A DNA stretch of 64,000 bases from Rhodanobacteraceae bacterium (GCA_016713135.1 JADJPR010000004.1:1-64000), one strand, 5' to 3'. Shown: positions 25,883-35,146, counted from the stretch's first letter. The notes: generated by a model from the sequence alone, not told the origin. Numbers and translations: made by a program.

Positions 25883-26737
25883 ATGAACGAGGATTCCCCT
25901 AGTAGCAGCGGTTCCGCGCACCAGCGCTCCTGGCTGGAGCGATTGGGTCAGGCCTTTTCGGGCGAGCCGCGGAACCGCGAAGAACTGATCGAAGAACTGC
26001 GCCACGCCCGCGAGAACGGCCTGGTCGATGGCGATACGCTGGCGATGCTTGAAGGCGCGCTCAGCGTGTCCGACAAGCAGGTTGCGGACGTCATGGTGCC
26101 GCGCGCGCAGATGGTCTGGGTGCCGATCGACGCGTCGTTGAACGACGTGCTGAGGATCGTCACCAAGTCCGGCCATTCGCGCTACCCGGTGCACGGCGAG
26201 GACAAGGACGAGGTGCTCGGCCTGCTGCTCGCCAAGGACTTGCTGCGCCACTACGCCAGCGGCGAGGCGGATTTCGAGCTGCGCCGCGTGCTGCGGCCGA
26301 TGACGTTGATCCCCGAGACCAAGAAGCTCAACGTCCTGCTGAAGGACTTCCGCCTCAACCGCACCCACATGGCGGTGGTGGTGGACGAATACGGCGGGGT
26401 GGCCGGTCTGATCACCATCGAGGATGTGCTCGAGGAAATCGTCGGCGAGATCGACGACGAGCACGATGCCGAGGACAAGCCCGAGGTGCACATCACGACC
26501 CAGCCGGATGGCTCGTGGACGGTGCAGGCGCTGACCCCGGTGGAAGATTTCAACGCCCATTTCCACGTGGACTTCGACACCGATGCGGCGGATACCGTCG
26601 GCGGTCTTGTGACCCAGGCATTCGGGCACCTGCCCGAGCGCGGCGAGGCAGTGGACCTCGGCGGATTCCGTTTCGAGGTGGCCAAGGCCGACGCGCGCCG
26701 CCTGCACCTGCTGCGCGTGCGGCCGGTCGCAGCGTGA
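25883..26737 (+). CDS. corC: CorC/HlyC family CBS-domain transporter accessory protein
   Basis: The 284-residue cytoplasmic protein has two CBS domains (about 70-190; VMVPRAQMVWVPIDAS, then GHSRYPVHGEDKDEVLGLLL and VVVDEYGGVAGLITIEDVLEEIVGEI) and a C-terminal CorC_HlyC domain (GFGHLPERG-type region near 245-280). It matches YbeX/CorC, linked to magnesium/cobalt efflux and ribosome-related stress. A TACACT hexamer at 25840 could be its -10 box. In many bacteria this gene is followed by lnt; here it overlaps (GTGA) a DUF4105 gene instead. Confidence 0.92.
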   Translation: MNEDSPSSSGSAHQRSWLERLGQAFSGEPRNREELIEELRHARENGLVDGDTLAMLEGALSVSDKQVADVMVPRAQMVWVPIDASLNDVLRIVTKSGHSRYPVHGEDKDEVLGLLLAKDLLRHYASGEADFELRRVLRPMTLIPETKKLNVLLKDFRLNRTHMAVVVDEYGGVAGLITIEDVLEEIVGEIDDEHDAEDKPEVHITTQPDGSWTVQALTPVEDFNAHFHVDFDTDAADTVGGLVTQAFGHLPERGEAVDLGGFRFEVAKADARRLHLLRVRPVAA

Positions 26738-27972
26738 CCGCGGTCCTGCGTCTGCTGCTGGCGCTGTGCTGCGTCTGGCTGGCGCCGGCGCGCGCGCAGG
26801 AAGTGGTGGCGCCGGCGCTGCCCGAGGTCAGCCTGGTGACGGTCGAACCGGGTGAGCTCTACTGGCAGCGCTTCGGCCACAACGCGATCCTGCTGCGCGA
26901 CCCGGTGGGCGGGCGCAGCATCAGCTACAACTTCGGCTATTTCGACTTCGCGCAGGAGGATTTCCTGCTGCGTTTCCTGCGCGGGAAGATGCTGTACCAG
27001 GCAGTCGCGCTGGACGGCGAGGCCGACATCGCCGGCTACCTGGCCGATGGCCGTCGCGTCTGGGTGCAGCGCCTGAACCTGGCGCCCGAGGCTGTGGCGA
27101 AGCTGGCCGCGCATCTGGAGCTGCATGTGCTCCCGGAGCATCGCGATTACCGCTACGACTACTACACGATCAACTGTTCGACCAAGGTGCGCGATGCACT
27201 CGACCTGGCGCTGGACGGCGCGCTGGAACGCGCGACCTCGCACCGCTCGCGCGGTTGGAGCTGGCGCCGCTACACCCGGGCGTTGGCGCGCGATGTCTGG
27301 TGGATGTACTTCGGCACCGACCTGCTGCTCGGGCAGCCGGTGGATCGGCCGCTGTCGATGTGGGAAGAGGCTTTCATCCCGGCTGAGCTGATGCGCCATG
27401 TGGCCGAGCTGAAATTGGCCGACGGCCAGCCGCTGGTGGCTGACACCGAAGTGCTGCCCGCAGGCGCCAGCGCCGAGCCGCAGGCCCTGGAGGCACCGGA
27501 CTGGCGTGCCGGCTTCGCGGCCGCGGGCCTGGGGCTGGCCGGCCTGCTGGTGCTGTTCGCGCGCCTTGCGGAGCGCGGCGGCGCGGCACGCTGGCCGCTG
27601 GCGCTGACCGGCGGCACGCTGGCATTGGTGCTTGGTACCTGCGGCTGGCTGATCGCGGGTCTGTGGCTGGGCACCGACCACGCCGCCGCATGGCGCAACC
27701 AGAACCTGCTGCTGGCCTCGCCGCTGTGGTGGCTGAGCCTGCCGGGCTGGTGGCTGCTGGCCACGCGGGACCACCTCGCCGGTGGCATTGCCCGCCTGGC
27801 CCTGCTCAGCGCATGGATCGCGCTGGCCGGCATCGCGCTCGGCGCCTTTCTCAAGGTCTTCCGCAGCTTCGATCAGGGCAATATCGAGTGGCTGCTGCTG
27901 CTCGGTCCGACGGTGCTGGCCATGCGCCATGTGTTGGCCCGGCGCTGCCAGGGGCGCGTCCCCGCGCGTTGA
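26734..27972 (+). CDS. DUF4105 (Lnb-type) periplasmic domain with C-terminal membrane helices
   Basis: The 412-residue protein starts at a GTG overlapping the corC stop. It has a signal peptide (1-22) and a DUF4105 domain with the conserved pair RFGHNAILLRDP near 45-56 and YYTINCSTKVRD near 145-156. Its His and Cys suggest a papain-like/NlpC-P60-like active site. About five membrane helices follow from residue 255 to the end. The family is now linked to lipoprotein N-acylation through the Bacteroides protein Lnb. The position right after corC, where lnt usually lies, makes a lipoprotein role plausible but unproven. A related role in cell-envelope modification cannot be excluded. Confidence 0.8.
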   Translation: MTAVLRLLLALCCVWLAPARAQEVVAPALPEVSLVTVEPGELYWQRFGHNAILLRDPVGGRSISYNFGYFDFAQEDFLLRFLRGKMLYQAVALDGEADIAGYLADGRRVWVQRLNLAPEAVAKLAAHLELHVLPEHRDYRYDYYTINCSTKVRDALDLALDGALERATSHRSRGWSWRRYTRALARDVWWMYFGTDLLLGQPVDRPLSMWEEAFIPAELMRHVAELKLADGQPLVADTEVLPAGASAEPQALEAPDWRAGFAAAGLGLAGLLVLFARLAERGGAARWPLALTGGTLALVLGTCGWLIAGLWLGTDHAAAWRNQNLLLASPLWWLSLPGWWLLATRDHLAGGIARLALLSAWIALAGIALGAFLKVFRSFDQGNIEWLLLLGPTVLAMRHVLARRCQGRVPAR

Positions 27973-28029
27973 ATCGCCCGGCGGCACAGGCGCATCATCC
28001 GCCGCGCCCGTGAACTGATCGAGGTGCGC

Positions 28030-28947
28030 ATGGCTGTGCCCGTTTCCGCCGATGCGCGTCCGCTGTCGACTGCGACCTCGGGGCCGTCTTCGCCCGGTAG
28101 TCCGGTCGTCAACTGCGTGGCCTATGCCAATACCGGCAAGCGCCTGTACGACACGACGCTGGACCAGATCAGCGATGTGCTGGCCGAGCCGGATACTTTC
28201 ATGTGGCTGGGCCTGCATGAACCGGACGAATCGCTGCTGCTGAAGATCCAGGAAGAGTTCGGCCTGCACGACCTGGCCATCGAGGACGCGCAGCACGCGC
28301 ACCAGCGGCCGAAGATCGAGGTCTATGACGACACCCTGTTCATCGTGGTGCACACCTCGCAGTTCGTCGATGGCAAGGTGCAGTTCGGCGAGACCCACAT
28401 CTTCGTCGGCAAGCGCTTCCTGATCACGGTGCGCCACGGCGCCTCGTTGAGTTATGCCCGCGCGCGCGCCTCCTGCGAGCAGACGCCGGAGATGCTGGGC
28501 TTCGGACCCAGCTTCGGCCTGTACGCGGTGCTAAAGCGCGAACTGGTCACGTTGCGCCTGGCGGTGACGCCGATGCACGACATCCTGAACCAGTTGCAGC
28601 GCTTCTTCCCCGGCCTGATCCACGAGGAAGTGCGGGTGTATTTCCGCGACGTGTTCGACCATGCGGTGCGCATGAGCGAGGCCACCAGCACGCTCGGCGA
28701 GATGATCTCCGCGGCCTTGCAGGTCAACCTGGCGATGGTCTCGGTGGGACAGAACGAAGTGACCAAGCGGCTGGCCGGCTGGGCGGCGATCCTGGCGATC
28801 CCGACCACCGTGGGCGCGATCTACGGCATGAACTTCGAGAACATGCCCGAACTGAGCTGGGCGTACGGATATCACGCAGCCGTCAGCACCCCCGTGGCGA
28901 TGTGCCTTGCGCTCTACCTGCGATTGAAGAAGACGGGCTGGCTATGA
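28030..28947 (+). CDS. corA: CorA family magnesium/cobalt transporter
   Basis: The 305-residue protein has the large N-terminal cytoplasmic domain and long stalk helix of CorA, then two C-terminal helices joined by the signature YGMNFENMPE near residue 276. It forms pentameric Mg2+/Co2+ channels in the inner membrane. A GTG two codons earlier is also possible. It ends in an ATGA overlap with the GNAT gene. Its presence two genes downstream of corC supports a shared cation-related context. Confidence 0.93.
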   Translation: MAVPVSADARPLSTATSGPSSPGSPVVNCVAYANTGKRLYDTTLDQISDVLAEPDTFMWLGLHEPDESLLLKIQEEFGLHDLAIEDAQHAHQRPKIEVYDDTLFIVVHTSQFVDGKVQFGETHIFVGKRFLITVRHGASLSYARARASCEQTPEMLGFGPSFGLYAVLKRELVTLRLAVTPMHDILNQLQRFFPGLIHEEVRVYFRDVFDHAVRMSEATSTLGEMISAALQVNLAMVSVGQNEVTKRLAGWAAILAIPTTVGAIYGMNFENMPELSWAYGYHAAVSTPVAMCLALYLRLKKTGWL

Positions 28948-29390
28948 CTGCGCAAGATGCTGTGCAACTGCGCAGCGCCACCTTGAGCGACTGCGAAGCG
29001 CTGGCGCGGCTGCTGGGTGGCATGGGCTATCCGGTGGACCCGGCGGCGCTGGAAGAGCGCCTGCGGCCACTGCTGGCGGACAGCGCGAATCACCTGGTGC
29101 TGGTGGCCACCGTGAACTACGTGGTCGCCGGCGTCATCGTCGGCATGCTGACACCGATGCTCCAGCACGAGCGGCCGCTCGGCCGGATCACCGCGCTGGC
29201 GGTCGACGAGGACCAGCGCGGGCTGGGCATCGGCAAGCGGCTGGTTGCCGGGGCGGAACGCTGGTTCGCCAGCCGCGGTGTGACCCGGCTGGAGCTGACC
29301 AGCGCCGAACAGCGCAGCGACACGCATCGCTTCCTGCGCGCAGTCGGTTTCCGCGAGAAACGCCTGCGCATGGTCAAGGACCGCCATTGA
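28944..29390 (+). CDS. GNAT family N-acetyltransferase
   Basis: The 148-residue protein has the GNAT acetyl-CoA site (LAVDEDQRGLGIGKRLV near 89-105, with the R/Q-x-x-G-x-G/A motif) and ends in the usual VGFREKRLRM strand. It should acetylate an amine using acetyl-CoA; the substrate is unknown. The ATG overlaps the corA stop, so it is translated with corA. Confidence 0.88.
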   Translation: MTAQDAVQLRSATLSDCEALARLLGGMGYPVDPAALEERLRPLLADSANHLVLVATVNYVVAGVIVGMLTPMLQHERPLGRITALAVDEDQRGLGIGKRLVAGAERWFASRGVTRLELTSAEQRSDTHRFLRAVGFREKRLRMVKDRH

Positions 29391-29448
29391 CGGCACCGCC
29401 ACCGCGACTGACTGATCGTTGCGCGCCCCCAAATCCCGACAGCCTCGC

Positions 29449-30216
29449 ATGAGCCACCCGCAATCGATGAAGACCGCATTCCTGACCGGCGCCAGCGGTG
29501 GCGTGGCCCGCGCGCTGGCGCACCGCTTGCGTGAGCAGGGCTGGCGCCTGGTGCTGGTCAGCCGCGACACCTCGCGCCTGGACCCGGGCGAGCACGACGT
29601 GCTGATTCAGACGGATGTTTCCACGCCCGGCGGCGCCGAGGCGGCCTTCGCGCTGGCGGTGGACCGCACCGGCCGGGTGCCCGATGCAGTGGTCAACTGC
29701 GCCGGCAGTACGCTGATTGCGCCGCTCGGGCGAGTCACCGCCGAGGCCTTCCGCAACTGCATGGCGGCCAATGTCGACACAGCATTCTTCACCGTGCAGG
29801 CCTACACCAAGGCGCTCGCGGCGGCCGGAAACCGGCCGGGCTCCATTGTCCTGTTCAGTTCCGTGGTGGCGGGCCTCGGGGTCAGCAATCACGCGGCCAT
29901 CGCCACCGCCAAGGGCGCCATCGAGGCGCTGGTGCGCTCGATCGCGGCTGATTTCTCGCACCTGGGCGTGCGTATCAATGCGGTGGCGCCCGGTCTGATG
30001 CGCTCTCCGATGACCGAGCGGATGCTGGTCAGCGAGCGCAGCCAGCAGAGCGTCGCGGCGCAGTATCCGCTGGGTCATTATGGCGATTCGGCCGATGGCG
30101 CTGCCGTCGCTGCGTGGTTGCTCGGGCCGGATGCACGCTGGATCACCGGCGAGGTGATTCACCTGGACGGCGGCTTCAGCGCGGTGCGCCCCACCGTGCG
30201 CAGCGGATCCGTCTGA
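29449..30216 (+). CDS. SDR-family oxidoreductase-like protein lacking the catalytic Tyr
   Basis: The 255-residue Rossmann protein has TGASGGVA near 12-19, NCAG near 84, the catalytic-Ser strand LFSSVVAG and the Lys at residue 155 (AKGAIEALV). Position 151, where YxxxK needs Tyr, is Ile within SNHAAIATAK. The active-site Tyr is therefore missing or replaced by the nearby His, and normal dehydrogenase chemistry is doubtful. The same NHAAIA-AKG variant belongs to a subgroup often found near photolyase genes. Its stop overlaps the photolyase start (TGATG), so the two are coupled. Confidence 0.85.
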   Translation: MSHPQSMKTAFLTGASGGVARALAHRLREQGWRLVLVSRDTSRLDPGEHDVLIQTDVSTPGGAEAAFALAVDRTGRVPDAVVNCAGSTLIAPLGRVTAEAFRNCMAANVDTAFFTVQAYTKALAAAGNRPGSIVLFSSVVAGLGVSNHAAIATAKGAIEALVRSIAADFSHLGVRINAVAPGLMRSPMTERMLVSERSQQSVAAQYPLGHYGDSADGAAVAAWLLGPDARWITGEVIHLDGGFSAVRPTVRSGSV

Positions 30217-31613
30217 TGGCCGTCGCCCTGGTCTGGATGCGGCGCGACCTGCGCCTGGCCGACAACCCGGCACTGCACGCGGCGCTGGCGGCCGGATATC
30301 GGCCGGTCCCGGTTTACATCCACGCCCCGCAGGAGGAATCGCCGTGGGAGCCCGGCGCGGCGACGCGCTGGTGGCTGCATCACAGCCTGGCGACGCTCGA
30401 CGCGGAATTGCGCGTGCTCGGCAGCTCGTTGGTGCTGCGCCAGGGCGACAGCGCCGCCGAACTCGACCGGCTGATCGCCGAGTCGGGCGCGGTCGCGGTC
30501 TACTGGAATCGCTTGTACGACCCCGCGCTGACGCAGCGCGACAGCGCGATCAAGCAGTCGCTGCGTGCGCGCGGGCTCATCGCCGAGAGCTTCGCCGGGC
30601 ACCTGATCGCCGAGCCCTGGGAGATCCGCAATGGCAGCGGCGAGCCCTATCGCGTGTTCACCCCGTTCTGGCGCACGCTGAAGGCCTGCTTGCCGTTGCC
30701 TGAGCCACTGCCGGCGCCGCGCGAGCTGCCACCACATGGCTGCTGCGGCTGCGTGCTGGAGCAGTTCGACCTGCTCCCGCGGATCGAGTGGGACACGGGT
30801 TTTCACAGCGCCTGGGCGCCGGGCGCAGAAGGTGCGCACGAACTGCTCGACCGTTTCGTCGACGCTGCGCTCGACAACTACGCCAGCGGGCGCGATCGGC
30901 CGGACCGTCCCGGCACCTCGCGGCTGTCACCGCACCTGCATTTCGGCGAGATCAGCCCACGGCAGGTGGCGCATCGGCTGCTGCGGCGCGCCAGCGCGGC
31001 GCAGCGCGAACTCGCGGAGCCCTACCTGCGCGAAATCGGCTGGCGTGATTTCAGTCACCACCTGCTGTACGCCTTCCCGCACACCGCGGAGGCGCCATTG
31101 CAGCCAACTTTCGCGAATTTTCCGTGGGCGGAGCCGGAGGAGCGCAAACTCAAGGCCTGGCAGCGCGGCCGTACCGGCATCCCGATCGTCGATGCCGGCA
31201 TGCGCGAGCTGTGGACCACCGGCTGGATGCACAACCGCGTGCGCATGATCGTCGCCTCGCTGCTGACCAAGAACCTGCGCTACCACTGGCTGCACGGCGC
31301 GCGCTGGTTCTGGGACACCCTGGTGGATGCCGACCTTGCCAACAACACCCAGGGCTGGCAATGGACCGCCGGCAGCGGCGCCGATGCTGCGCCGTACTTC
31401 CGCATCTTCAATCCGGTCGCGCAGGGCGAACGCTTCGATCCGCTGGGCGCCTACGTCAGGCGCTGGGTGCCGGAACTGGCGCACCTGCCAGGCGAGCAGA
31501 TCCACCAGCCGTGGAGTGTGGGCGGCGTGCGCGGGTATCCCAAGCCCATCGTCGATCTGAAGCGCAGCCGCGAGGACGCCCTGGCCGCCTACGCCACGAT
31601 CCGCAAGTCCTGA
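30216..31613 (+). CDS. phrB: Deoxyribodipyrimidine photolyase
   Basis: The 465-residue flavoprotein repairs cyclobutane pyrimidine dimers with blue light. The N-terminal antenna domain (VALVWMRRDLRLADNPAL) is followed by the FAD domain with TGIPIVDAGMRELWTTGWMH near 325-345 and the WFWDTLVDADLANNTQGW segment near 365-385. Length and motifs fit class I CPD photolyases (FAD, usually with MTHF antenna). It is translationally coupled to the upstream SDR-like gene. Confidence 0.95.
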   Translation: MAVALVWMRRDLRLADNPALHAALAAGYRPVPVYIHAPQEESPWEPGAATRWWLHHSLATLDAELRVLGSSLVLRQGDSAAELDRLIAESGAVAVYWNRLYDPALTQRDSAIKQSLRARGLIAESFAGHLIAEPWEIRNGSGEPYRVFTPFWRTLKACLPLPEPLPAPRELPPHGCCGCVLEQFDLLPRIEWDTGFHSAWAPGAEGAHELLDRFVDAALDNYASGRDRPDRPGTSRLSPHLHFGEISPRQVAHRLLRRASAAQRELAEPYLREIGWRDFSHHLLYAFPHTAEAPLQPTFANFPWAEPEERKLKAWQRGRTGIPIVDAGMRELWTTGWMHNRVRMIVASLLTKNLRYHWLHGARWFWDTLVDADLANNTQGWQWTAGSGADAAPYFRIFNPVAQGERFDPLGAYVRRWVPELAHLPGEQIHQPWSVGGVRGYPKPIVDLKRSREDALAAYATIRKS

Positions 31614-31680
31614 CGCAGCGCGGCTTTACAGCGGACGCGTGGGGATGCGTCAATGCGCCATCCGGGCCAGGATCGGTGCG

Positions 31681-32499
31681 ATGCGCGAGGATGCAGGGGC
31701 ACACCGCAGGGGCGGACATCCGCTGGGCGCGATCGACCGCTTTATCCGCCGCTTTGGTCCGCTGGCCCACCTGATCGCGATCCTCTGCCTGTATGCCTTC
31801 CTCGCCGTGATCATCGGCGCGGCGCTGGCGCCGTCGCTGTGGCTGATGGCGCAGTGGTGGCCGTGGGCCTGGTCTTTCGACGCACCCGGCCGCTGGCCCT
31901 TGTTGGGGCTGGGATTCGGCCTGTGCTTCTTCGTCTCGGGCTTTGCGCTGCTGATCCTGGTGCCGCTGTGCAACTGGCTGTTGCCGACGCGCGTGAAGCC
32001 CTACCACGGCGCCTACTACTCGATCGCCGCGGTGCCGTGGGCGCTGCACAACGGGCTGTTCTACCTCGCGCGTTACACCTTCCTGCCGTATGTGACGCTG
32101 ACGCCCTTCGGCCCGCCCTTCCTGCGCGCGATGGGGATGCGCATCGGCTCGCGCGCCTTCATCAACACCGAGTTCATTTCCGATCCCTGCCTGATCACCC
32201 TCGGCGACGACGTCGTGGTCGGCGGCAGCGTGCACCTGTTCGCCCATTGGGGCGGCGGCGGGCACCTGGCGATCGCGCCGGTGGTGATCGAATCCGGCGC
32301 CACGATCGGCCAGAAATCGACCGTGATGGGCGATGTGCGTGTTGGCGCGCACGCCAAGGTGCTGCCGCACTCGGTGCTGCTGCCGGGCACCCGCGTGGGC
32401 GCGGGCGAGACCTGGGCCGGTGTGCCGGCGCGGCGTATCGCACCGGAAGAACTGGAGCACCTGAAGCAGGGGCTGGTTGGAATCACTGACGGGATGTGA
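31681..32499 (+). CDS. Membrane protein with left-handed beta-helix acyltransferase domain
   Basis: The 272-residue protein has three hydrophobic segments in the first 120 residues. A hexapeptide-repeat left-handed beta-helix follows (about 150-255; ITLGDDVVVGGSVHLFAH, then PVVIESGATIGQKSTVMGDV, RVGAHAKVLPHSVLLPGTRV and ETWAGVPARRI). The domain resembles the C-terminal part of Pls/PosA-like amino-acid adenylation proteins and may acylate a membrane or extracellular substrate. ATGs at 31645 and 31681 are both possible; 31681 has AGGATCGG upstream. Confidence 0.75.
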   Translation: MREDAGAHRRGGHPLGAIDRFIRRFGPLAHLIAILCLYAFLAVIIGAALAPSLWLMAQWWPWAWSFDAPGRWPLLGLGFGLCFFVSGFALLILVPLCNWLLPTRVKPYHGAYYSIAAVPWALHNGLFYLARYTFLPYVTLTPFGPPFLRAMGMRIGSRAFINTEFISDPCLITLGDDVVVGGSVHLFAHWGGGGHLAIAPVVIESGATIGQKSTVMGDVRVGAHAKVLPHSVLLPGTRVGAGETWAGVPARRIAPEELEHLKQGLVGITDGM

Positions 32500-32688
32500 G
32501 GGCCGCGCCGACCGGTGCGTGCGCTGACCGGCCAGGCCCGGGCTCTGCAGCAGGTCTTCACGCAAGGTGTGCGACCCTCGTCCGTCGGTCCGGTTGTCCG
32601 GATTCCTTTCATGCCGCGCGGAATTCCGCGCAGGAGCACACCCAGCAAGCGCCGCAGGCCCTAGTGTCGATGTGGCGCGGAGAGCGCG

Positions 32689-34407
32689 ATGCCCCATGAC
32701 GTCAGCCTGATCGCCACCGTCGCTGCCGGCTTCGGCCTGGCGATGATCTTCGGGTACATCGCGGTGCGCCTGCACATGCCACCGCTGGTGGGCTACCTGC
32801 TGGCGGGCATCCTGATCGGGCCGGCGACACCCGGTTTCGTGGGTGACGTGGGCCTCGCTGGCCAGCTCGCCGAGATCGGCGTGATGCTGCTGATGTTCGG
32901 CGTCGGCCTGCATTTCTCGCTCGACGACCTGATGGCAGTGCGGCGGATCGCGGTGCCCGGTGCGCTGGTGCAGATCTTGGTGGCGACCCTGATGGGCATG
33001 GGCGTTGCGATCTCCTGGGGCTGGAGCGTCGGCGGCGCGCTGGTGTTCGGCCTGTGCCTGTCGGTGGCCAGCACTGTGGTGCTGCTCAAGGCACTGGAAT
33101 CGAAAGGTCTGCTGAAGTCGGTCAACGGCCAGATCGCGGTCGGCTGGCTGGTGGTCGAGGACCTGGTCATGGTGCTGGTGCTGGTGCTGCTTCCCGCCAT
33201 GGCAGGCTTGCTCGCGGAGGCGGGGGCCTCCAGCACCGCCGAACTGCCCAAGGGCGATGTGTGGCAGACCATCGGCCTGACCCTGGCCAAGGTCAGTGCG
33301 TTCATCGCGCTGATGCTGGTTGTCGGCAAGCGCTTGTTGCCCAAGCTGCTGTGGTTTGTGGCGCGCACTGGCTCGCGGGAACTGTTCACGCTGGCGGTGG
33401 TGTCGGCGGCCGTCGGGGTCGCCTTCGGTGCCGCCAAGCTGTTCGAGGTCTCGTTCGCGCTGGGTGCCTTCTTCGCCGGCATGATGCTGCGCGAGTCCGA
33501 GTTCAGCCATCGCGCTGCCGACGAGAGCCTGCCGCTGCGCGATGCCTTCGCGGTGCTGTTCTTCGTTTCGGTCGGCATGCTGTTCGACCCGGCCGTGGTG
33601 CTGGCCGAGCCGCTGAAGCTGATGCTGGTGGTCGCGATCATCTTGTTCGGCAAGACCATCGCGGCGGTTGGCCTGGTCCTGCTGTTCCGCTACCCGCTGA
33701 ACACTGCGCTGACGGTGGGCGCCAGCCTGGCGCAGATCGGCGAGTTCTCCTTCATCCTCGCCGGGCTTGGTGTCGCGCTGGGGCTGATGCCGGTGGAAGG
33801 CCAGAGCCTGGTGCTGGCGGCAGCCCTGGTCTCGATCGCGGCCAACTCGGCATTGTTCGCGGCCATCGAACCGCTGCAGCGATGGGTCCGCCGGCATTCG
33901 GCCGTGGCGCGCCGGCTTGAGCAGAGCGACGATCCGCTGGCGCAGTTGCCGATGAGCACCGAAGAGGCTTTGCTGACCGGGCAGGTGGTGCTGGTGGGCT
34001 ACGGCCGAGTCGGACGCTTCATCGCGCGCCAGCTGCGGGCACAGGGGATCGCCTACGTGGTGGCTGACCAGAACCGCGAGCGCGTCGAAGCCTTGCGCGA
34101 GCAGGGCGTGCCGGCAGTCTGCGGCGACGCGACCACGCCCGAGGTGCTGGTGCAGGCGCATGTCGCGCGCGCCGCGATGCTGATCGTCGCCATCCCGGAC
34201 CTGATCGAGGTCCGCCGCATGGTCGAGACCGCGCGGCTGCTGAATCCGGGCATTGCCGTGGTCTTGCGCACCCACAGCGAGGAAGAGGCCCGGTTGCTGC
34301 GCGAGGAGCAGATGGGCGCCGTGTTCGTCGGTGAGGAGGAGCTGGCCAATGGCATGGCGGGCTATGCGATGGCGCGGATCGGCGGCGGGTCACGCATCGG
34401 TGCTTGA
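32689..34407 (+). CDS. ybaL: Kef/YbaL-type monovalent cation:proton antiporter
   Basis: The 572-residue protein has an N-terminal Na/H-exchanger membrane domain of about 12 helices (residues 5-390, with VEDLVMVLVLVLLP in helix 5-6) and a C-terminal TrkA-N/RCK domain from about 430 (VVLVGYGRVGRFIARQL) that binds NAD(H). It should extrude K+ or Na+ in exchange for protons under nucleotide or redox control. The start has GGAGAG upstream of ATG 32689. The 190-base gap before it holds no recognisable gene. Confidence 0.92.
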   Translation: MPHDVSLIATVAAGFGLAMIFGYIAVRLHMPPLVGYLLAGILIGPATPGFVGDVGLAGQLAEIGVMLLMFGVGLHFSLDDLMAVRRIAVPGALVQILVATLMGMGVAISWGWSVGGALVFGLCLSVASTVVLLKALESKGLLKSVNGQIAVGWLVVEDLVMVLVLVLLPAMAGLLAEAGASSTAELPKGDVWQTIGLTLAKVSAFIALMLVVGKRLLPKLLWFVARTGSRELFTLAVVSAAVGVAFGAAKLFEVSFALGAFFAGMMLRESEFSHRAADESLPLRDAFAVLFFVSVGMLFDPAVVLAEPLKLMLVVAIILFGKTIAAVGLVLLFRYPLNTALTVGASLAQIGEFSFILAGLGVALGLMPVEGQSLVLAAALVSIAANSALFAAIEPLQRWVRRHSAVARRLEQSDDPLAQLPMSTEEALLTGQVVLVGYGRVGRFIARQLRAQGIAYVVADQNRERVEALREQGVPAVCGDATTPEVLVQAHVARAAMLIVAIPDLIEVRRMVETARLLNPGIAVVLRTHSEEEARLLREEQMGAVFVGEEELANGMAGYAMARIGGGSRIGA

Positions 34408-34454
34408 GCTCGCCTGCGTTCGCCCAACGGCACTGATGTGTTAGCATCTGATGC

Positions 34455-34694
34455 ATGCGCACCACACTCGACATCGATGACGACGTCCTGCTCGCCGCCA
34501 AGGACCTCGCGCGGCGACAGCGGAAGACAGCGGGCGAAGTGCTGAGCGAACTCGCACGCCTCGGCCTGCAGGGAGGGCAACGCGGCATTGCGCAATCGCC
34601 GCCGCGCTACGGCTTCGCGCCGGCGCCCGCAAACGGCGCCACCGTGACCAATGCGCAGATCGACGCGCTGCGCGAGGCGCTGGGCGAGGACTGA
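34455..34694 (+). CDS. VapB-type antitoxin
   Basis: The 79-residue protein opens MRTTLDIDDDVLLAAKDLAR, a ribbon-helix-helix DNA-binding segment of VapB-like antitoxins, and has a flexible C-terminus likely to wrap the toxin. The upstream sequence GATGTGTTAGCATC contains a GATG/CATC inverted repeat that could be the autoregulatory operator. The stop overlaps the toxin start (TGATG). Confidence 0.88.
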   Translation: MRTTLDIDDDVLLAAKDLARRQRKTAGEVLSELARLGLQGGQRGIAQSPPRYGFAPAPANGATVTNAQIDALREALGED

Positions 34695-35122
34695 TGCGCG
34701 CGCTGCTCGACGTGAATGTGCTGATCGCACTGCTCGACGCCGCGCACCAGCACCACCGGCTGGCCTGGGACTGGCTGGAAGGCAACATCGAGTCCGGGTG
34801 GGCATCCTGCCCGCTGACCCAGAACGGATATCTGCGCATCGTGTCGCAGCCCGGCTATCCCAATCCCGGGACAGTGCGCGAGGCGATATCGCGGCTAGCC
34901 GCCGCCACCGCGACCCAATACCATGAGTTCTGGCAGGACGACCTTAGTCTGCTCGACCATCGGCACTTCGATGTCGACCGGCTGCTCGGTCCGCGCCACC
35001 TGACCGATCACTACCTGCTCGGACTCGCGGTGGCGCGCAAGGGTCGGCTGGTCAGCTTCGACCGCGGCATCCTGCTGGGAGCCGTGCGCAACGCGCGGCC
35101 GGAGCACCTGGTGCTGCTGTGA
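34694..35122 (+). CDS. VapC-type PIN-domain toxin
   Basis: The 142-residue PIN-domain ribonuclease has the N-terminal acidic site LLDVNVLIALLD (D6, D15) and the C-terminal acidic positions in HLTDHYLLGLAVARKG and SFDRGIL. PIN toxins cleave tRNA or rRNA in a Mg2+-dependent way and are held inactive by their antitoxin. It is translated directly after the antitoxin from an overlapping start. The TA pair is isolated between the antiporter and gcdH. Confidence 0.9.
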   Translation: MRALLDVNVLIALLDAAHQHHRLAWDWLEGNIESGWASCPLTQNGYLRIVSQPGYPNPGTVREAISRLAAATATQYHEFWQDDLSLLDHRHFDVDRLLGPRHLTDHYLLGLAVARKGRLVSFDRGILLGAVRNARPEHLVLL

Positions 35123-35146
35123 TCCGGCCGCCGTTTCGGCGCGTGT

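Noticed and set aside
31456..34275. Long minus-strand frame of 939 codons
   Set aside because: It is antisense to the photolyase end, the beta-helix protein gene and the antiporter gene; it has no recognisable domain.
34408..35122. Toxin-antitoxin pair as part of a larger defence island
   Set aside because: It stands alone between housekeeping genes; no restriction, CBASS, Abi or similar genes are adjacent.
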